Shown piece after piece: positions 1 to 11,376 of a stretch of 64,000 bases of DNA (the stretch's first letter is position 1; every line of letters starts with the position of its first letter). The position numbers and the translations under genes are program-made. The DNA is from Cladorhizidae sp. MBARI D1340-BT2 (lineage: Eukaryota > Porifera > Demospongiae > Poecilosclerida > Cladorhizidae), in contig JAQNBH010000003.1 in assembly GCA_028752905.1 (NCBI GenBank), forward strand, positions 32,159,222 through 32,223,221. The letters run 5' to 3'. The notes under the pieces are model-generated. The model ran no database searches. It had not been told where the DNA came from and saw nothing but the letters and a program-made list of their open reading frames with translations.

Positions 1-75
1 TCGCTAGCATTTTTTGGTGCGTCATTGTGGTTGTGATTGACATTGAGCTAGGCAGTAGTTGGCTGGCAAGAGTTC

Positions 76-324
76 TTAATCACTATCGTAATCTACAATG
101 AGTTCGTTATGTTCGATCTGTTCTTCATCCTCTTCGTCCAAGCAAGCAAATCGATCTTCTCCACTGTCACTTCCTTCCAACAGCTGGCGAGTAGCTTGAG
201 TAATGGCTGGGATAGCTAAAGCTGCTGCTTTATCAACTTTGAGGCAGTGAATTTCTCCATCTTCAGACCCGTCCTGGTCCACCTTCACAGTGATGCCACA
301 AGCACGAAATGATTTCGCAGACAA
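76..324 (-). pseudogene. pogo/Tigger-type (CENP-B-like) transposase C-terminal fragment
   Basis: The minus-strand frame reads SAKSFRACGITVKVDQDGSE and continues through an HCLK motif, a region with ITQATRQLL and an acidic tail ending DYDSD before a stop. The order (a SFxxCGI motif, a DGSED box, an acidic C-terminus) is what I know from the end of pogo/Tigger transposases related to CENP-B. The DDE catalytic core should lie upstream on the minus strand (higher coordinates), but 325-612 shows only open low-information sequence and no recognisable core, so this is a 3' remnant. There is no ATG at the start of the similarity. An alternative is the last exon of a domesticated pogo-derived gene, since a possible acceptor (ATCATTAG) lies just upstream at about 326-335. 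Family assignment is by motif recall, not by search. Confidence 0.55.
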
Positions 325-612
325 GCTAATGATAAACGACTGCGCGTGTGCAAGAGTATTAGCTTGGTGTGCTCCATTTGGAGTTCGGCTTTCAGAGCTA
401 TTCCTATTGATTTTGCTACCTATATACTTTATTCTAGTTGGATGAAGTGAATTTTATCATTATATTTAACTTTTTATAAATATTTACATTGTTTCTGTAA
501 CTATATAGCTATACACAAGAATTGGGAGAAATCTCCCTAATTTATGCAAAATCTACCGAATTTTCTTGTAACGCCCTCCCTAATTTTCAATTCTGGGGGT
601 TGGAACGTCTGT
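325..612. other. AT-rich spacer, no gene seen
   Basis: AT-rich sequence between the pogo-like fragment and the start of the duplicated segment. No coding signal, tandem repeat or RNA gene was recognised. Confidence 0.5.
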
Positions 613-766
613 GGCTGATAGCTACAACTCTGTGAGGCACAGTTGACGTGATATCAGAAACTCAGCCCCTCTAGGTCCTCCCCTCCCCCTCTCTCACGCA
701 CACTCAGTATATTCACAAGATAACAATGCTTCATTAAATAATACATCTGTAGACCACACACATCTG

Positions 767-899
767 TTGACCCTTTACCAACTGAAACATCATCCAGTTC
801 ATGCCTTTCATGGTGAGGGAAAACCCCCATTTCCACCTAAGGATTACTGTACTTACTGTGAGCTACACCCTCACCCTCACAAAGTTGGTAAAGGGTTCA
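767..899. mobile_element. Short MITE-like element with 15-bp inverted termini
   Basis: The left end carries TGACCCTTTACCAACT and the right end carries AGTTGGTAAAGGGTTCA, near-perfect inverted repeats about 130 bp apart. The same unit occurs in duplication copy 2 at about 30773-30901. Related CCCTTTACC motifs appear near 9360, 9527 and 9975, so the family is probably dispersed. No clear target-site duplication and no coding capacity. Confidence 0.4.
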
Positions 900-1746
900 C
901 TCACGAGAAATAGAATACCTGCATTTCATGAGGAACACATATCCACATGTGAACACACCCTCTCAGCATGGCTCTAGAGATATCACTCCTAGTATTGTGA
1001 ATTGTGCTGGACCGTTAGCTAGCTAGTGATTTCTATTCCCATGCCCTGTCTCCCTACTTTAATAAGGCTAAAAGTACAACTAGCGTCCAGCACCTGCAAC
1101 TATGCCATGAATCACTCGACCTTATAGAGCTGAAGACATCTTCCTGAGAACATGACCAGCTATATTATATGCCCAGACTTCAGCACCTCCCACACAAAAC
1201 ACACCTGCTGATTATGAGTCTCTTGCAAGCACTGCAGTTGCTCGCCAGAGACACCATCCCAAATTACCTTTATACAATGGGTGTAGTCTCTTCAAACCAC
1301 ACCCTTACTTCGGGGGAAATTAATATCGCTCATTTTTTTCATAGAACAAACTGAAAAGAGGTGTGGTTATCAGACACAGCTAATATGCCTAGACTTCAGC
1401 ACCTCCCACAACAAAGCATATTAGACACACATGCGTAATTAGCAAGTGCATTACAAAACCACGACTCTTTCCCCACAATAATTATTACAGACATATTGCC
1501 TCAAGGAAACTATCCTCCATACAGTAATGATAGCAACATTAATTGAAAAGGCAGTATAATAGTGGTGCTCATTATAAAGAGTCTTATAAGTGGGTGTGGT
1601 CTACTAACACTTTTCTGTCCTGTTTCTATTCCATAGTCAAGCAGCTGCTTACAAGAAGTTACTCAGTGTAACTCCAGAACTACCCAATCATAGATACCAC
1701 ACTTTACCATAATTATTACTAAAGGAGACACATGTCCCTATGCATA

Positions 1747-2095
1747 ATTATGCACACACACACACACACACACACATAGATACATGCATCATATGTCCCT
1801 ATGTATTTAATACACACACACATAGATACTTGCATCATATGTCCCTATGTATTTAATATACACACACATAGATACATGCATCATATGTCCCTATGTATTT
1901 AATATAGATACATGCATCATATGTCCCTATGTATTTAATACACACACACATAGATACTTGCATCATATGTCCCTATGTATTTAATATACACACACATAGA
2001 TACATGCATCATATGTCCCTATGTATTTAATATAGATACATGCATCATATGTCCCTATGTATTTAATATACACACACATATTACATGCATCATAA
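1747..2095. repeat. Imperfect tandem repeat with CA tracts
   Basis: Repeats of about 45-60 bp built from CATCATATGTCCCTATGTAT, followed by TTAATA, a short ACACACAC tract and ATAGATACATG. About seven units in copy 1. The counterpart in copy 2 (about 31755-32245) has more units, so the array has changed length since the duplication. Confidence 0.85.
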
Positions 2096-2167
2096 TCAGT
2101 TATCTAGTGTTGCTGAAGGTCTGTTATCAACTATTGTCATAAGCGTAACCTTCTGAGGAAAATTTCT

Positions 2168-2385
<218 letters not shown>

Positions 2386-3823
2386 TTATATATAATTATT
2401 GGAGGTGTGGTCCCTATATTGGTGTTACTCTCGTGTTAAAGTGGCAGACAAGCAGATGCCTCAGGCATTATAAAATGCTGGTATTATTAATGCATTATTG
2501 AGCTGAGGTGCAGCAGGTGTGGCTGGGGGAGGAAGAGGAAAGGTGCTGGGAAGAACACTTTTTTGGCTTCCCTCTTTAGGTGGCCAACGAAGACTGGAGC
2601 TAAAAATGGCCGAACACAAAGTTAGTGACTGCCAGTGAGTTTTACTCGTATTGGACATTTTCTATTGGACCATGAAAATGTATTATTTATTTATTTATCA
2701 TTTTTGTAGCCTGCATTTTGAAATACTGGCAGAGTGCACTGTGTGCTCCAATAATGTCTACTTGAATAGAAGAACACACAATTATAAGAGCAACAACTTC
2801 TCAAATTTCAGTTGTTGTACTTCCTTCCCTAAACTTTTGCTCCAAAAAGACAACACAGTGGGAGGAGCAGAATTCAGAGACACCTATGATCCTTGGAAGA
2901 AATCTTATAATGGAAAATATAACAAAACATGGGCACAAAGCTGCAATGACCTTTAAACCTTCGTGCTTATAATCAACTTGAAATTGTAATTGATTATTGA
3001 GGTTATTATAATGATATTATGTCAACTGAGAGTTCATTGAGAACCTATGACTATTGCAACCAAGCTACCTGGCTATACTAAGTCAACCATATATACTAAG
3101 TCAATATATACTAAGTCAACCATATATATCTTATTACAATGACCTTCTAATGACCTTCTCGCCAGAGGTTAAATTTCAAGTTGATTTATTGTAATATCGT
3201 GATGTCAACTGAGAGTTGGTTCATGGATCATATCTTACCTGTAACTTCTGGATGCACACTCCCTTAGCTTGCAATTGCTTTAGGTCTTCCAGCGGTGCGG
3301 TAAGGTATATCTATTCCAGTGCTACACTTGAATGCACAACCCTTTTCCATTTGCTCTGAGGAAAAGGAAAAGGATCGACAATGCGCAACTTGGACTTGTG
3401 TTCGCGCGGTCAGTAATTTTGTAGTTCCTCCAGCGTCTATGCAATAGGCAAGCTAGATAGCTATATTTACAAGCGACTTGCTATCTGCTTGCTGGGGTTC
3501 AGCAACTACGAGACTCCCTTTTCATAGATTATGCTGCGACGATTTTAGGGTGACTAATTATCTGTGACAAGACCCACCGCGCCTTAATTATAGTTAGCAG
3601 TTTCTTGTTATTTAGGATTGGAGCTCCAGGAAGCTTTATATTTTTCTCAGCCAAGTTTGGTGGCAGGGCATAAACAGAAGAGGCTGGAAAATCTTTACTG
3701 GCATCCTTGATTGTAGATTTTTAGCAAAGGAAATCTTGCATGAACTTCATGTATTAAGAGCCTTGGTAGAAGATCAGCTACAACCACTTTCAAATATGTG
3801 CTAACATTTGCACATGATAAATG

Positions 3824-5076
3824 CAGTGTTGCCATAATTTTTCCAAATTACTCGCCCAATTTTTTGGGCAACAAAAAATCCAAACAAAATCCAAACAACA
3901 ATTTCATGAGAAATAACATACTAAAATGTGTTCATAACTAAAATGTGTTCATAGCATTTTACATGTCTTTAATAGTTCAGTGTTCGGTTTAAATTCGTAG
4001 CATTTTTTTAGGAACATTGAATTGCACCGTTAAAAGTGAATTTAATGTAGAAATTCCCAGTCTGTTTCTGTGCTTCATTTTGTTGAGACCAATAAACGTT
4101 CAGTATCAGCATTGCCATGGGGTATAACTATGCCATGGGGTATAACTAGAATGTCTTTTGCGAGTTTTACCAATGTGGCGATACTCAGTTTCCAAGCAGT
4201 CTCTGATTTGGCTGATTGCATGCCAATACTTATCCACCTCTGTGATGGCCGTGACTTTAGAAGGTAATGGCGACTTGCAGAAATCCATAAATTCCTCTTA
4301 AAGGCTTGGTTTGTCACCGACTTGAACTACCTGAGGAACACACTCTGCTGCAGCAAGCACCTGACCAGCCATACCGTATTGTTGTAAGCCTGGTTGAAGC
4401 CATTTGAGATTGGAGAGTAACTTGTGACTCATAGGTAATCGTTTGAGATCTCTTCCAAGGTTTATATCACGAGAGCACTTCATACAGAAGGCAAAAGAAG
4501 ATCCCTTTCTCGAAGTTGTGGCCCATGGGAAAGTCTTTGCATACTGTCTATGATAGACACACAATCGCTTTTTTGCAGACTTAGAAGACCTGATAGATGT
4601 AGAGATTTGACTGTCAATGTCAATTTGTGAAACCTCATTATCAGAGTCAGAATGATTCTGAAGAATCTTCTTCTGGTAACCTTGAACTACTGGGTTATGA
4701 AGATGCCATAGCTAACTCTCTCTGACACTCACTGTGAAAGATTCTAACTCTTGCACAAATCAGGCTTTAAATACCCAACCAGATAGCTCATGCATGAGCA
4801 TGCACATAGATCAAAGGGTTCTGGCTCCAGGTGACCATATAATGACTGGCAGGAATATTCCTGAGACCAGGAATATTCCTGCACAGACCAGGTGACCACA
4901 AAATGACCACACTCAGCTAATACCACATAGAGTGGTTTTGAAATAGGCTGCTGATATATATGCATGAAATTAATGTCTAACAATAAATCCAAACATTTAT
5001 TGATAAAATCCAAACAGAAAATTTAAAGGTCAAAAATCCAAACAGTTTGGATAAAATCCAACACTATGGCACACTG
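3824..5076 (-). mobile_element. hAT-type DNA transposon, internally deleted (copy 1)
   Basis: The element begins CAGTGTTGCCATA and ends TATGGC(A)ACACTG, inverted termini of the CAGTG type typical of hAT transposons. Flanks are ATAAATGC on the left and GTAAATGG on the right, a degraded 8-bp target duplication (6 of 8 match). The interior near both ends is rich in AAATCCAAACA motifs. Inside, on the minus strand, are a zinc-finger N-terminus and a dimerisation C-terminus of a transposase with the catalytic core missing. The homologous element at 33685-34290 in duplication copy 2 has lost the coding part as well. Confidence 0.75.
4075..4564 (-). pseudogene. hAT transposase relic: BED-like zinc finger joined to dimerisation domain
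   Basis: Read on the minus strand, the first part (4564 to about 4298) holds KTFPWATTSRKGSSFAFCMK, then C and H residues in the order C-x2-C ... H, as in the TTF/BED-like zinc fingers that open many hAT transposases. The second part (about 4317 to 4075) holds LVKLAKDILVIPHG and NADTERLL, the hallmark of the C-terminal hAT dimerisation domain (normally followed by FS). The two parts lie in different frames and overlap slightly, and the several hundred codons of catalytic domain that should separate them are absent. An in-frame IVIPHG duplication is visible near the end. This is a non-autonomous deletion derivative, not a working gene. Family is by motif recall. Confidence 0.7.
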
Positions 5077-5477
5077 TAAATGGAGGACTAATCAAATGCA
5101 ATTCTATAGCTAGTATAATCCAACAAAATGCTGAGATTACCTGCAGGTCCTCTTTATTCTTAGAAGAAGATTCTCAGTAGACAAACTGAGTGTAAACTAT
5201 ATAATGTGCTAGAAATAAATACAGTTGATACACTTGCAGAAGTCTTATAATTATGTATACATATATACATAAGGAATAGGGGAATTTTATAGTTAGGCCA
5301 CCAGCTGGTCCCCAGCTGTCCATTGCCACCAGAGCATGAGGTAATGCACCTTCTGTATCTAAACTATTCTCTCCACAGAGCGAGCCTTTCATGAAAGCAA
5401 CTGACCATTCACTTCTTTTTGAGAAAGCATGTATATAGCTGCTGCACCAGCTCAGCTAGGCCCAGTCACACACACGT

Positions 5478-5960
5478 ACACACACATGCACACCCTCATG
5501 ACTATTCTGTTGGTGCTCCTTACCAATTCTTGTGCTTGGCTGAATTAAGAAACAGCCATGGGATTCTTATAATAGAACACGGACATGCTTATGCTAGTTA
5601 CACTATCACAAGGGGGCAAAAGTTAACATATCAGACTATGTGCTTCAGGATGATTCCCCCCCCCCCATATGTTCCATCCTTTTTTTTGTTCAATCACCCG
5701 GTGTGGTGTGTGCATACCCGTGTGTGTGGTGTGTGTGGTGTGAATGTGTTGTGGTGTGTGGGTGGATGGATACAGGTGGGTGGATGGATACATAGATAGA
5801 GTGATAGACAAAAAAGAAGAAAACCTGAACTCAACTAATTCACAGATATGTAATTGATGACCTTTACCAGGTAAAATATACACACTTATGAACTCAACTA
5901 TTGCACAGACAGGTAATTAATATATAATTATGAAGGACTAGAATAATTTTTTTTTAAATC
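5478..5960. other. Non-coding spacer with short simple repeats
   Basis: Contains a poly-C run at about 5657-5666 and a GTGTG/GGATGGATA-rich stretch at 5700-5790. No gene recognised. Confidence 0.6.
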
Positions 5961-6390
5961 TTATATTACAGCTGAGGTGTCTGGGCATGTAACATCCCAC
6001 ACTAGTGATGCACCATACTTCCATGGGACCAAACTGATGCCATTCGGTGTTTGCCATGTGATCTGAACACTGCATTGGGTTTGAGTTGAGATGTGGAGTT
6101 GAGATGTGGATGCCACTGGGATGACATTGAGCCAAACACCAGATTCTTTCCATGCCGTTAACAAACATGCACGATAAGTTTCAGAACTAGCGTCACTTAG
6201 CAGCTGATGAAATGAATGTAGTAGTGGAGAAGAGAAGGAAGGAGATGAAAGTAAAAGTTTGGGAATGCATGACGGAGGAGATGCAATGCATCATGAGCAT
6301 GGAGGTCACTAAGTCTCTCTCCCAAACATGCACCTATCTTCTTCCCAAGAATGCCTTTCACTCCACCAATCAGTGAACCCAAAAGGGTGA
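5961..6390 (-). pseudogene. LINE-type reverse transcriptase C-terminal fragment
   Basis: On the minus strand, the upstream part (about 6390-6197) reads GARLGE-like sequence followed by AHDALHLLRHAFPN, and the downstream part (about 6060-5961) reads PNGISLVPWKYGASLVWDVT followed by CPDTSA. Both are landmarks of the region after the reverse transcriptase domain in LINE polyproteins common in invertebrate genomes (AHDALxLLRxxF and SDGKRPDGxxxVPWxxGxxLVWDxTCPDT). They are in different frames with the intervening sequence scrambled, so the copy is dead. A second fragment of the same kind lies at about 42290-42905 on the + strand. Confidence 0.7.
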
Positions 6391-7570
6391 TGACCTGGGG
6401 TCACTACCAAAAACATAATTAAATCAAGCATTAAAAATAATAATAATAATAATAAATAAAAAGATATTAAAACATCAACACAGAATAATAAATAGAATAA
6501 TTATGGTGGGCGTGGCTTCAAGTTCAGGCTCTTGAGAGTGGCCCCCCAGCAGCCAGGCAAGTCCATTCCACAGTCTCGATTGAACCACTCACACTTTGGT
6601 GCTAGGCTGATGTGCAATGCCGCAGTTCTTTCTGTCTTCTGGCCTGGTCCAAGCATCTAGTCGAAACATCGAGAGAGTAAAATTATTGAGGTCATTCTAA
6701 TTAATATATAGTAGTAGTAGTAAATAATAATAATAACAACAACAACATAGTGGACTTGATCAGGCTAGAGTTAATATCTAAGGTGAAAAATAGAATTTAA
6801 AGAAACATCATATTTCTGAAAAGCTTGTTTATAGAACATATTATTTGAAGTTATGGAACATTTTAATCTCGGACAAGTCAGATTTGTGATTTGTCGAACC
6901 TTCTTTTCTGTGACTCGAGATATTTAAAAACCAATTAGCATGGAAATAAATTTATTTGTAGTTACATAATCCACAAGCGATATTTGAATAATATAAGTCT
7001 TTGCATTGTAAAAAGATGGTTTTAGTAGGATTGTGGTGATGAATTCTGTCATCACAATTTTCCTTTTTCCTTCCTGTCACACACAACTATCTTAGGCAGA
7101 CAGCTGAAGGAAAGCATATTATTGGCACACACTAACTTGCACTGGGTGCATGGCAGTTATGAAATATTGCTATTTTTCTTTATGTACTAAAGTGGCACTT
7201 TTATGAAATTCCGTTACCCAGTAATGGAATTTAAACTGTTTTCAGTAAAACTTCTTGAGCAATCCAACACCAATATTATATTCATACAATTTCCTTTCGT
7301 TGCATTTCAAAGACCAGTCCTAACATTTAGCATGAATACACTTTGAGAGTGGTTGCGACCACTTCTAGAAGTAATTACCAAGTCACCACATGCAAAACAA
7401 TGGCCAACTATATTAATAGTCTTTCACACTCGACTAGAGGACTTTAGATCATTTTCTCACCTCCCACAGGTGACATTTAGGTTTCACATATAAGGGCATA
7501 TTGTCTGAACTCTTCTTGTACAATTTGTACATTGTACTGTACCTGATCTTGCGCATCAACAAGTAAAGCA
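6391..7570. other. AT-rich spacer, no gene seen
   Basis: AT-rich sequence with short AAT tracts near 6435-6460 and 6700-6745. A GC-richer patch at 6500-6660 could be more LINE remnant but shows no motif I recognise. Confidence 0.5.
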
Positions 7571-7654
7571 CCCATATGCAGCTGCAGGGCTTATATAGAT
7601 CAAGACAGGGTTGGGTCCCAAAGGGTTTGGATAAGCGAGGGTTGTACGATGTTC

Positions 7655-8030
7655 TCTTCTTGGCTGCCCACCACCTACAGGTTCTGTCTCTGCTTCTCTC
7701 TCACTGCCTCTGGGTTGGTGGCTCTGACCTTCTTCTTCCTCACACAGTCTCTCTGCTTCCAGGCCTGCTCACCATCTCTGCCCTCTTCTGCTCATGTTTC
7801 TTACTACTCCTGTAGAGTATCCAGTGAGTTAGTTTGCATTGTTGTTCAGTTCTGAGTCAGCATGGCACTCAGTGCTGCTGAGGTACAGCGCCACTACCAT
7901 AAGCAGAAGAGGGCAGAGATGGTGAGCAGGTGCAGAAAGACTCTGAGAGGAAGAAGGCCAGAGCCACCAACACAGAGGCAGTGAGAGAGAAGAAGAGGCA
8001 GAACCTCCGTAGGTGGTGGGCATTCAAGAA
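7655..8030. repeat. Imperfect inverted repeat, arms about 135 bp
   Basis: The sequence 7655-7800 (CCACCACCTACAGGTTCTGT ... CCCTCTTCTGCTCATG) is the near reverse complement of 7897-8030 (CATAAGCAGAAGAGGGCAGA ... GTAGGTGGTGGGC). The loop is about 95 bp. Both arms carry the same coding-like sequence in opposite orientation, so this looks like an inverted duplication of a transposon-derived fragment. Confidence 0.75.
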
Positions 8031-8151
8031 GGAGCAGCAGTACGACAGACACCTCAGCAGACACCCAACCTGGAGCAGGGGCAGACCTCGGACCTGGCAG
8101 TTTTGTTGGCAGAACGAGGCTGGTATTTCTCTACATGGCAACAATGCATAG
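7862..8151 (+). pseudogene. Possible basic-rich transposon-associated N-terminal fragment
   Basis: Starting at an ATG at 7862 the frame reads MALSAAEVQRHYHKQKRAEM, then after a frame change continues in Lys/Arg-rich sequence with AVREKKRQNLRRWWAFKKEQ. This resembles a basic, helical 'LSAAERQRRYR' N-terminal motif that I recall from transposon-encoded proteins of invertebrates. The downstream part (to about 8320) stays open for short stretches but shows no domain. Frame changes and the inverted duplicate on the left suggest a relic. It could also be a chance basic ORF. Confidence 0.3.
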
Positions 8152-8320
8152 CATGCAGGAAGAGCAGGTGCAGCTGAAGTTCCAGGTGGGCAACTCTGGT
8201 GTGTACAGGGATCCAGAGTGGGAAGACAACAGTGGGGCATGCCCAGAGCTGCAGGCGAAGGGAACTTCACGCCTACAATACTCTAGAGTTCATGGTTGCA
8301 CAGCGAGCAGTGATGGCTAA

Positions 8321-8955
8321 GTACACCACTAAGTACAGAGACTATACCATATGATTGTTGTATCATCCTCAAAAGCAATACACCTACATTGTACAGACAT
8401 GTATATGATACTCATTGCAGGCATCAGAAAAGTGAAGCAGTCAGTGCCAATGATTAGTTGCTGTACATAGCATGGAATTAAAAAAATTGTACCCAGCAGG
8501 TAAATGAGGTGATCAACATGGATAGAGCAAGTATGCAGTCCACAGGAGAGCCAGCATGGTTTTAGACATTTGAAATTCCATAGTACGGTAGCAAACTTTC
8601 TATTTTTTTACTAGAAGGATTGCTGAAGCCTTCACCATTATTTGTGTATATATACTGTAGTGTGATAACCCTAAACCAATACCAGATCCCACCAACAAGC
8701 CATTTATATACAAGAACAGCAGGTTATAGGACATTGTGTGCAACACTAAAAATTTGCATCAAATTACGATATTCCGTTACATGTGTTTTTCTGGCCTCAC
8801 TCAAAGATTTATTAAAGTGTCTATGGAGACCTACGTGCAGATTATAGTTTGATAAAATGTTGAGTCTGCTGAGTATCAGCCCCATATGTAGTGAAAGTGA
8901 AATTCCGTTACCACGTGATCCAATCCACGTGATCCAATCCACAATAATATCCAAT
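8321..8955. other. Spacer, no gene seen
   Basis: No coding or RNA signal. The motif CACGTGATCCAATC is tandemly duplicated at about 8914-8940, just before the AAT microsatellite. Confidence 0.5.
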
Positions 8956-8958
8956 CCA

Positions 8959-9216
<258 letters not shown>

Positions 9217-9602
9217 ATAACTATTCATAATTTCAAGCTTATAGGGGGGGAATTGCTTCCCTCTCCCCACACACATTTCAAGCCCACACACATTTCAAGT
9301 GGAGCTCTATTGCAAAACACTTTTGTGTCAGTCTGCAGGCCCTTTGGAATGCAGTGATTGGGTAAAGGGTCAATGCAACAAGGGAATTCAACCTTTGACC
9401 TGTGAGATCACATGTCAATGTCATTTTGATTGCAGCTTGCTAGTGTGTTTGAAAGTCTGTCTAGCAAGACTGGCCCCTACACCTCACCTATGTAGACCAA
9501 TGTCAGCACTAGTCTTGTGCACAGACCCTTTACCAATTTACAGAATCACTAGATATGTATATACATGTATAGACAGATCTACAGAGGCAAAATGCTCAGA
9601 AT

Positions 9603-9626
9603 GCCCCCCCCCCCCCCCCCCCCCCC
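9603..9626. repeat. Poly-C tract
   Basis: Uninterrupted run of more than 20 C. Its exact length in the assembly should be treated with caution. Confidence 0.95.
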
Positions 9627-10356
9627 ACTTCAGATCCCATTTAGAGATATCCAATCAGAACGTGCATAAGTTCTTACACTGCATATCAACACGCGTATAA
9701 GTTTTCTGCTACCTGCTTCTTTTGAGGTTCTTCCAGATGATGTGAACCATCTTTATTACAGGACCTGTCTTTGTATTGTCATCAAGCACCTTAGTTACAT
9801 TAGTAACAGGAAGAAAGGAAACAGTTTTATTTTAATAAAAGGATAAACTATGTTGGTAAACATATCAAGGAAACGAGCTGGACACACGTATGCAGGCAGC
9901 TTTGAGTTTGATGATCCTTTAAATCATGTTCATCATCAAGCTATATATACAATAAGTATAGGTGCACAAGTTGAAATGGTAAAGGGTCATCTTATAACAA
10001 GCTGTGGTCCTACGGCTATCTCTTTCCTTTCCTTTTTAACCAAATTACAACAAAAAAAATTAAATTTTTATTGTTTGTTTGTCGTTTGTGTATGTTTCAG
10101 ATGTTGTTTGGAGGAAAGACCACAAAGTTAACTCAGAGCTTCAGAGATGTCTGCAGTTGAAAACACTTTTCCTATTCGTTAATTTTCGTACAATTACTTT
10201 CAACTCGCGGCATCAAATGTACTGGGGAATTCCCCTTTGAACACCTTCATGCTTTATAATCATCAGGAATACTTCAGTCTTCATCGCCTTGGAGACAAAA
10301 GTCCTCCCATTGAAATGTTGGCAATAAAAGCAATGAGAAATCTACAGAGCATCACA
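9627..10356. other. Spacer, no gene seen
   Basis: An open stretch of 94 codons at about 9850-10131 (+) has no recognisable motif and ends in a Cys/Val-rich tail. I do not call it a gene. Confidence 0.5.
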
Positions 10357-11376
10357 ACACACACCAGCACATGCCAGTTCTTATACATACACTACACACA
10401 CCAGCACATGTCAGTTCTTATACATACACTACACACACCAGCACATGCCAGTTCTTATACATACACTACACACACCAGCACATGTCAGTTCTTATACATA
10501 CACTACACACACCAGCACATGTCAGTTCTTATACATACACTACACACACCAGCACATGCCAGTTCTTATACATACACTACACACACCAGCACATGCCAGT
10601 TCTTATACATACACTACACACACCAGCACATGCCAGTTCTTATACATACACTACACACACCAGCACATGCCAGTTCTTATACATACACTACACACACCAG
10701 CACATGCCAGTTCTTATACATACACTACACACACCAGCACATGCCAGTTCTTATACATACACTACACACACCAGCACATGCCAGTTCTTATACATACACT
10801 ACACACACCAGCACATGCCAGTTCTTATACATACACTACACACACCAGCACATGCCAGTTCTTATACATACACTACACACACCAGCACATGCCAGTTCTT
10901 ATACATACACTACACACACCAGCACATGCCAGTTCTTATACATACACAACACACACCAGCACATGCCAGTTCTTATACATACACTACACACACCAGCACA
11001 TGCCAGTTCTTATACATACACTACACACACCAGCACATGCCAGTTCTTATACATACACTACACACACTGGTCAGCACATGCCAGTTCTTATACATACACT
11101 ACACACACCAGCACATGCCAGTTCTTATACATACACTACACACACCAGCACATGCCAGTTCTTATACATACACTACACACACCAGCACATGCCAGTTCTT
11201 ATACATACACTACACACACCAGCACATGCCAGTTCTTATACATACACTACACACACCAGCACATGCCAGTTCTTATACATACACTACACACACCAGCACA
11301 TGCCAGTTCTTATACATACACTACACACACCAGCACATGCCAGTTCTTATACATACACTACACACACCAGCACATG
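10357..11376. repeat. 37-bp minisatellite, about 27 copies
   Basis: Unit begins CAGTTCTTATACATACACTA and continues CACACACCAGCACATGC, 37 bp. The first copies carry a C-to-T variant (CATGTCAG). One unit near 11066 has a 4-bp TGGT insertion. Because the unit has no stop codon in any + strand frame and 37 is not a multiple of three, all three frames stay open for about 1 kb. There is no reason to regard these as genes. Confidence 0.97.

Noticed and set aside
9359..9540. Inverted CCCTTTACC motifs as a further MITE copy
   Set aside because: The motifs face outward rather than inward and the internal sequence does not match the element at 767-899.
9850..10131. 94-codon open frame
   Set aside because: No domain or signal; the Cys-rich end resembles translated T-rich non-coding sequence.
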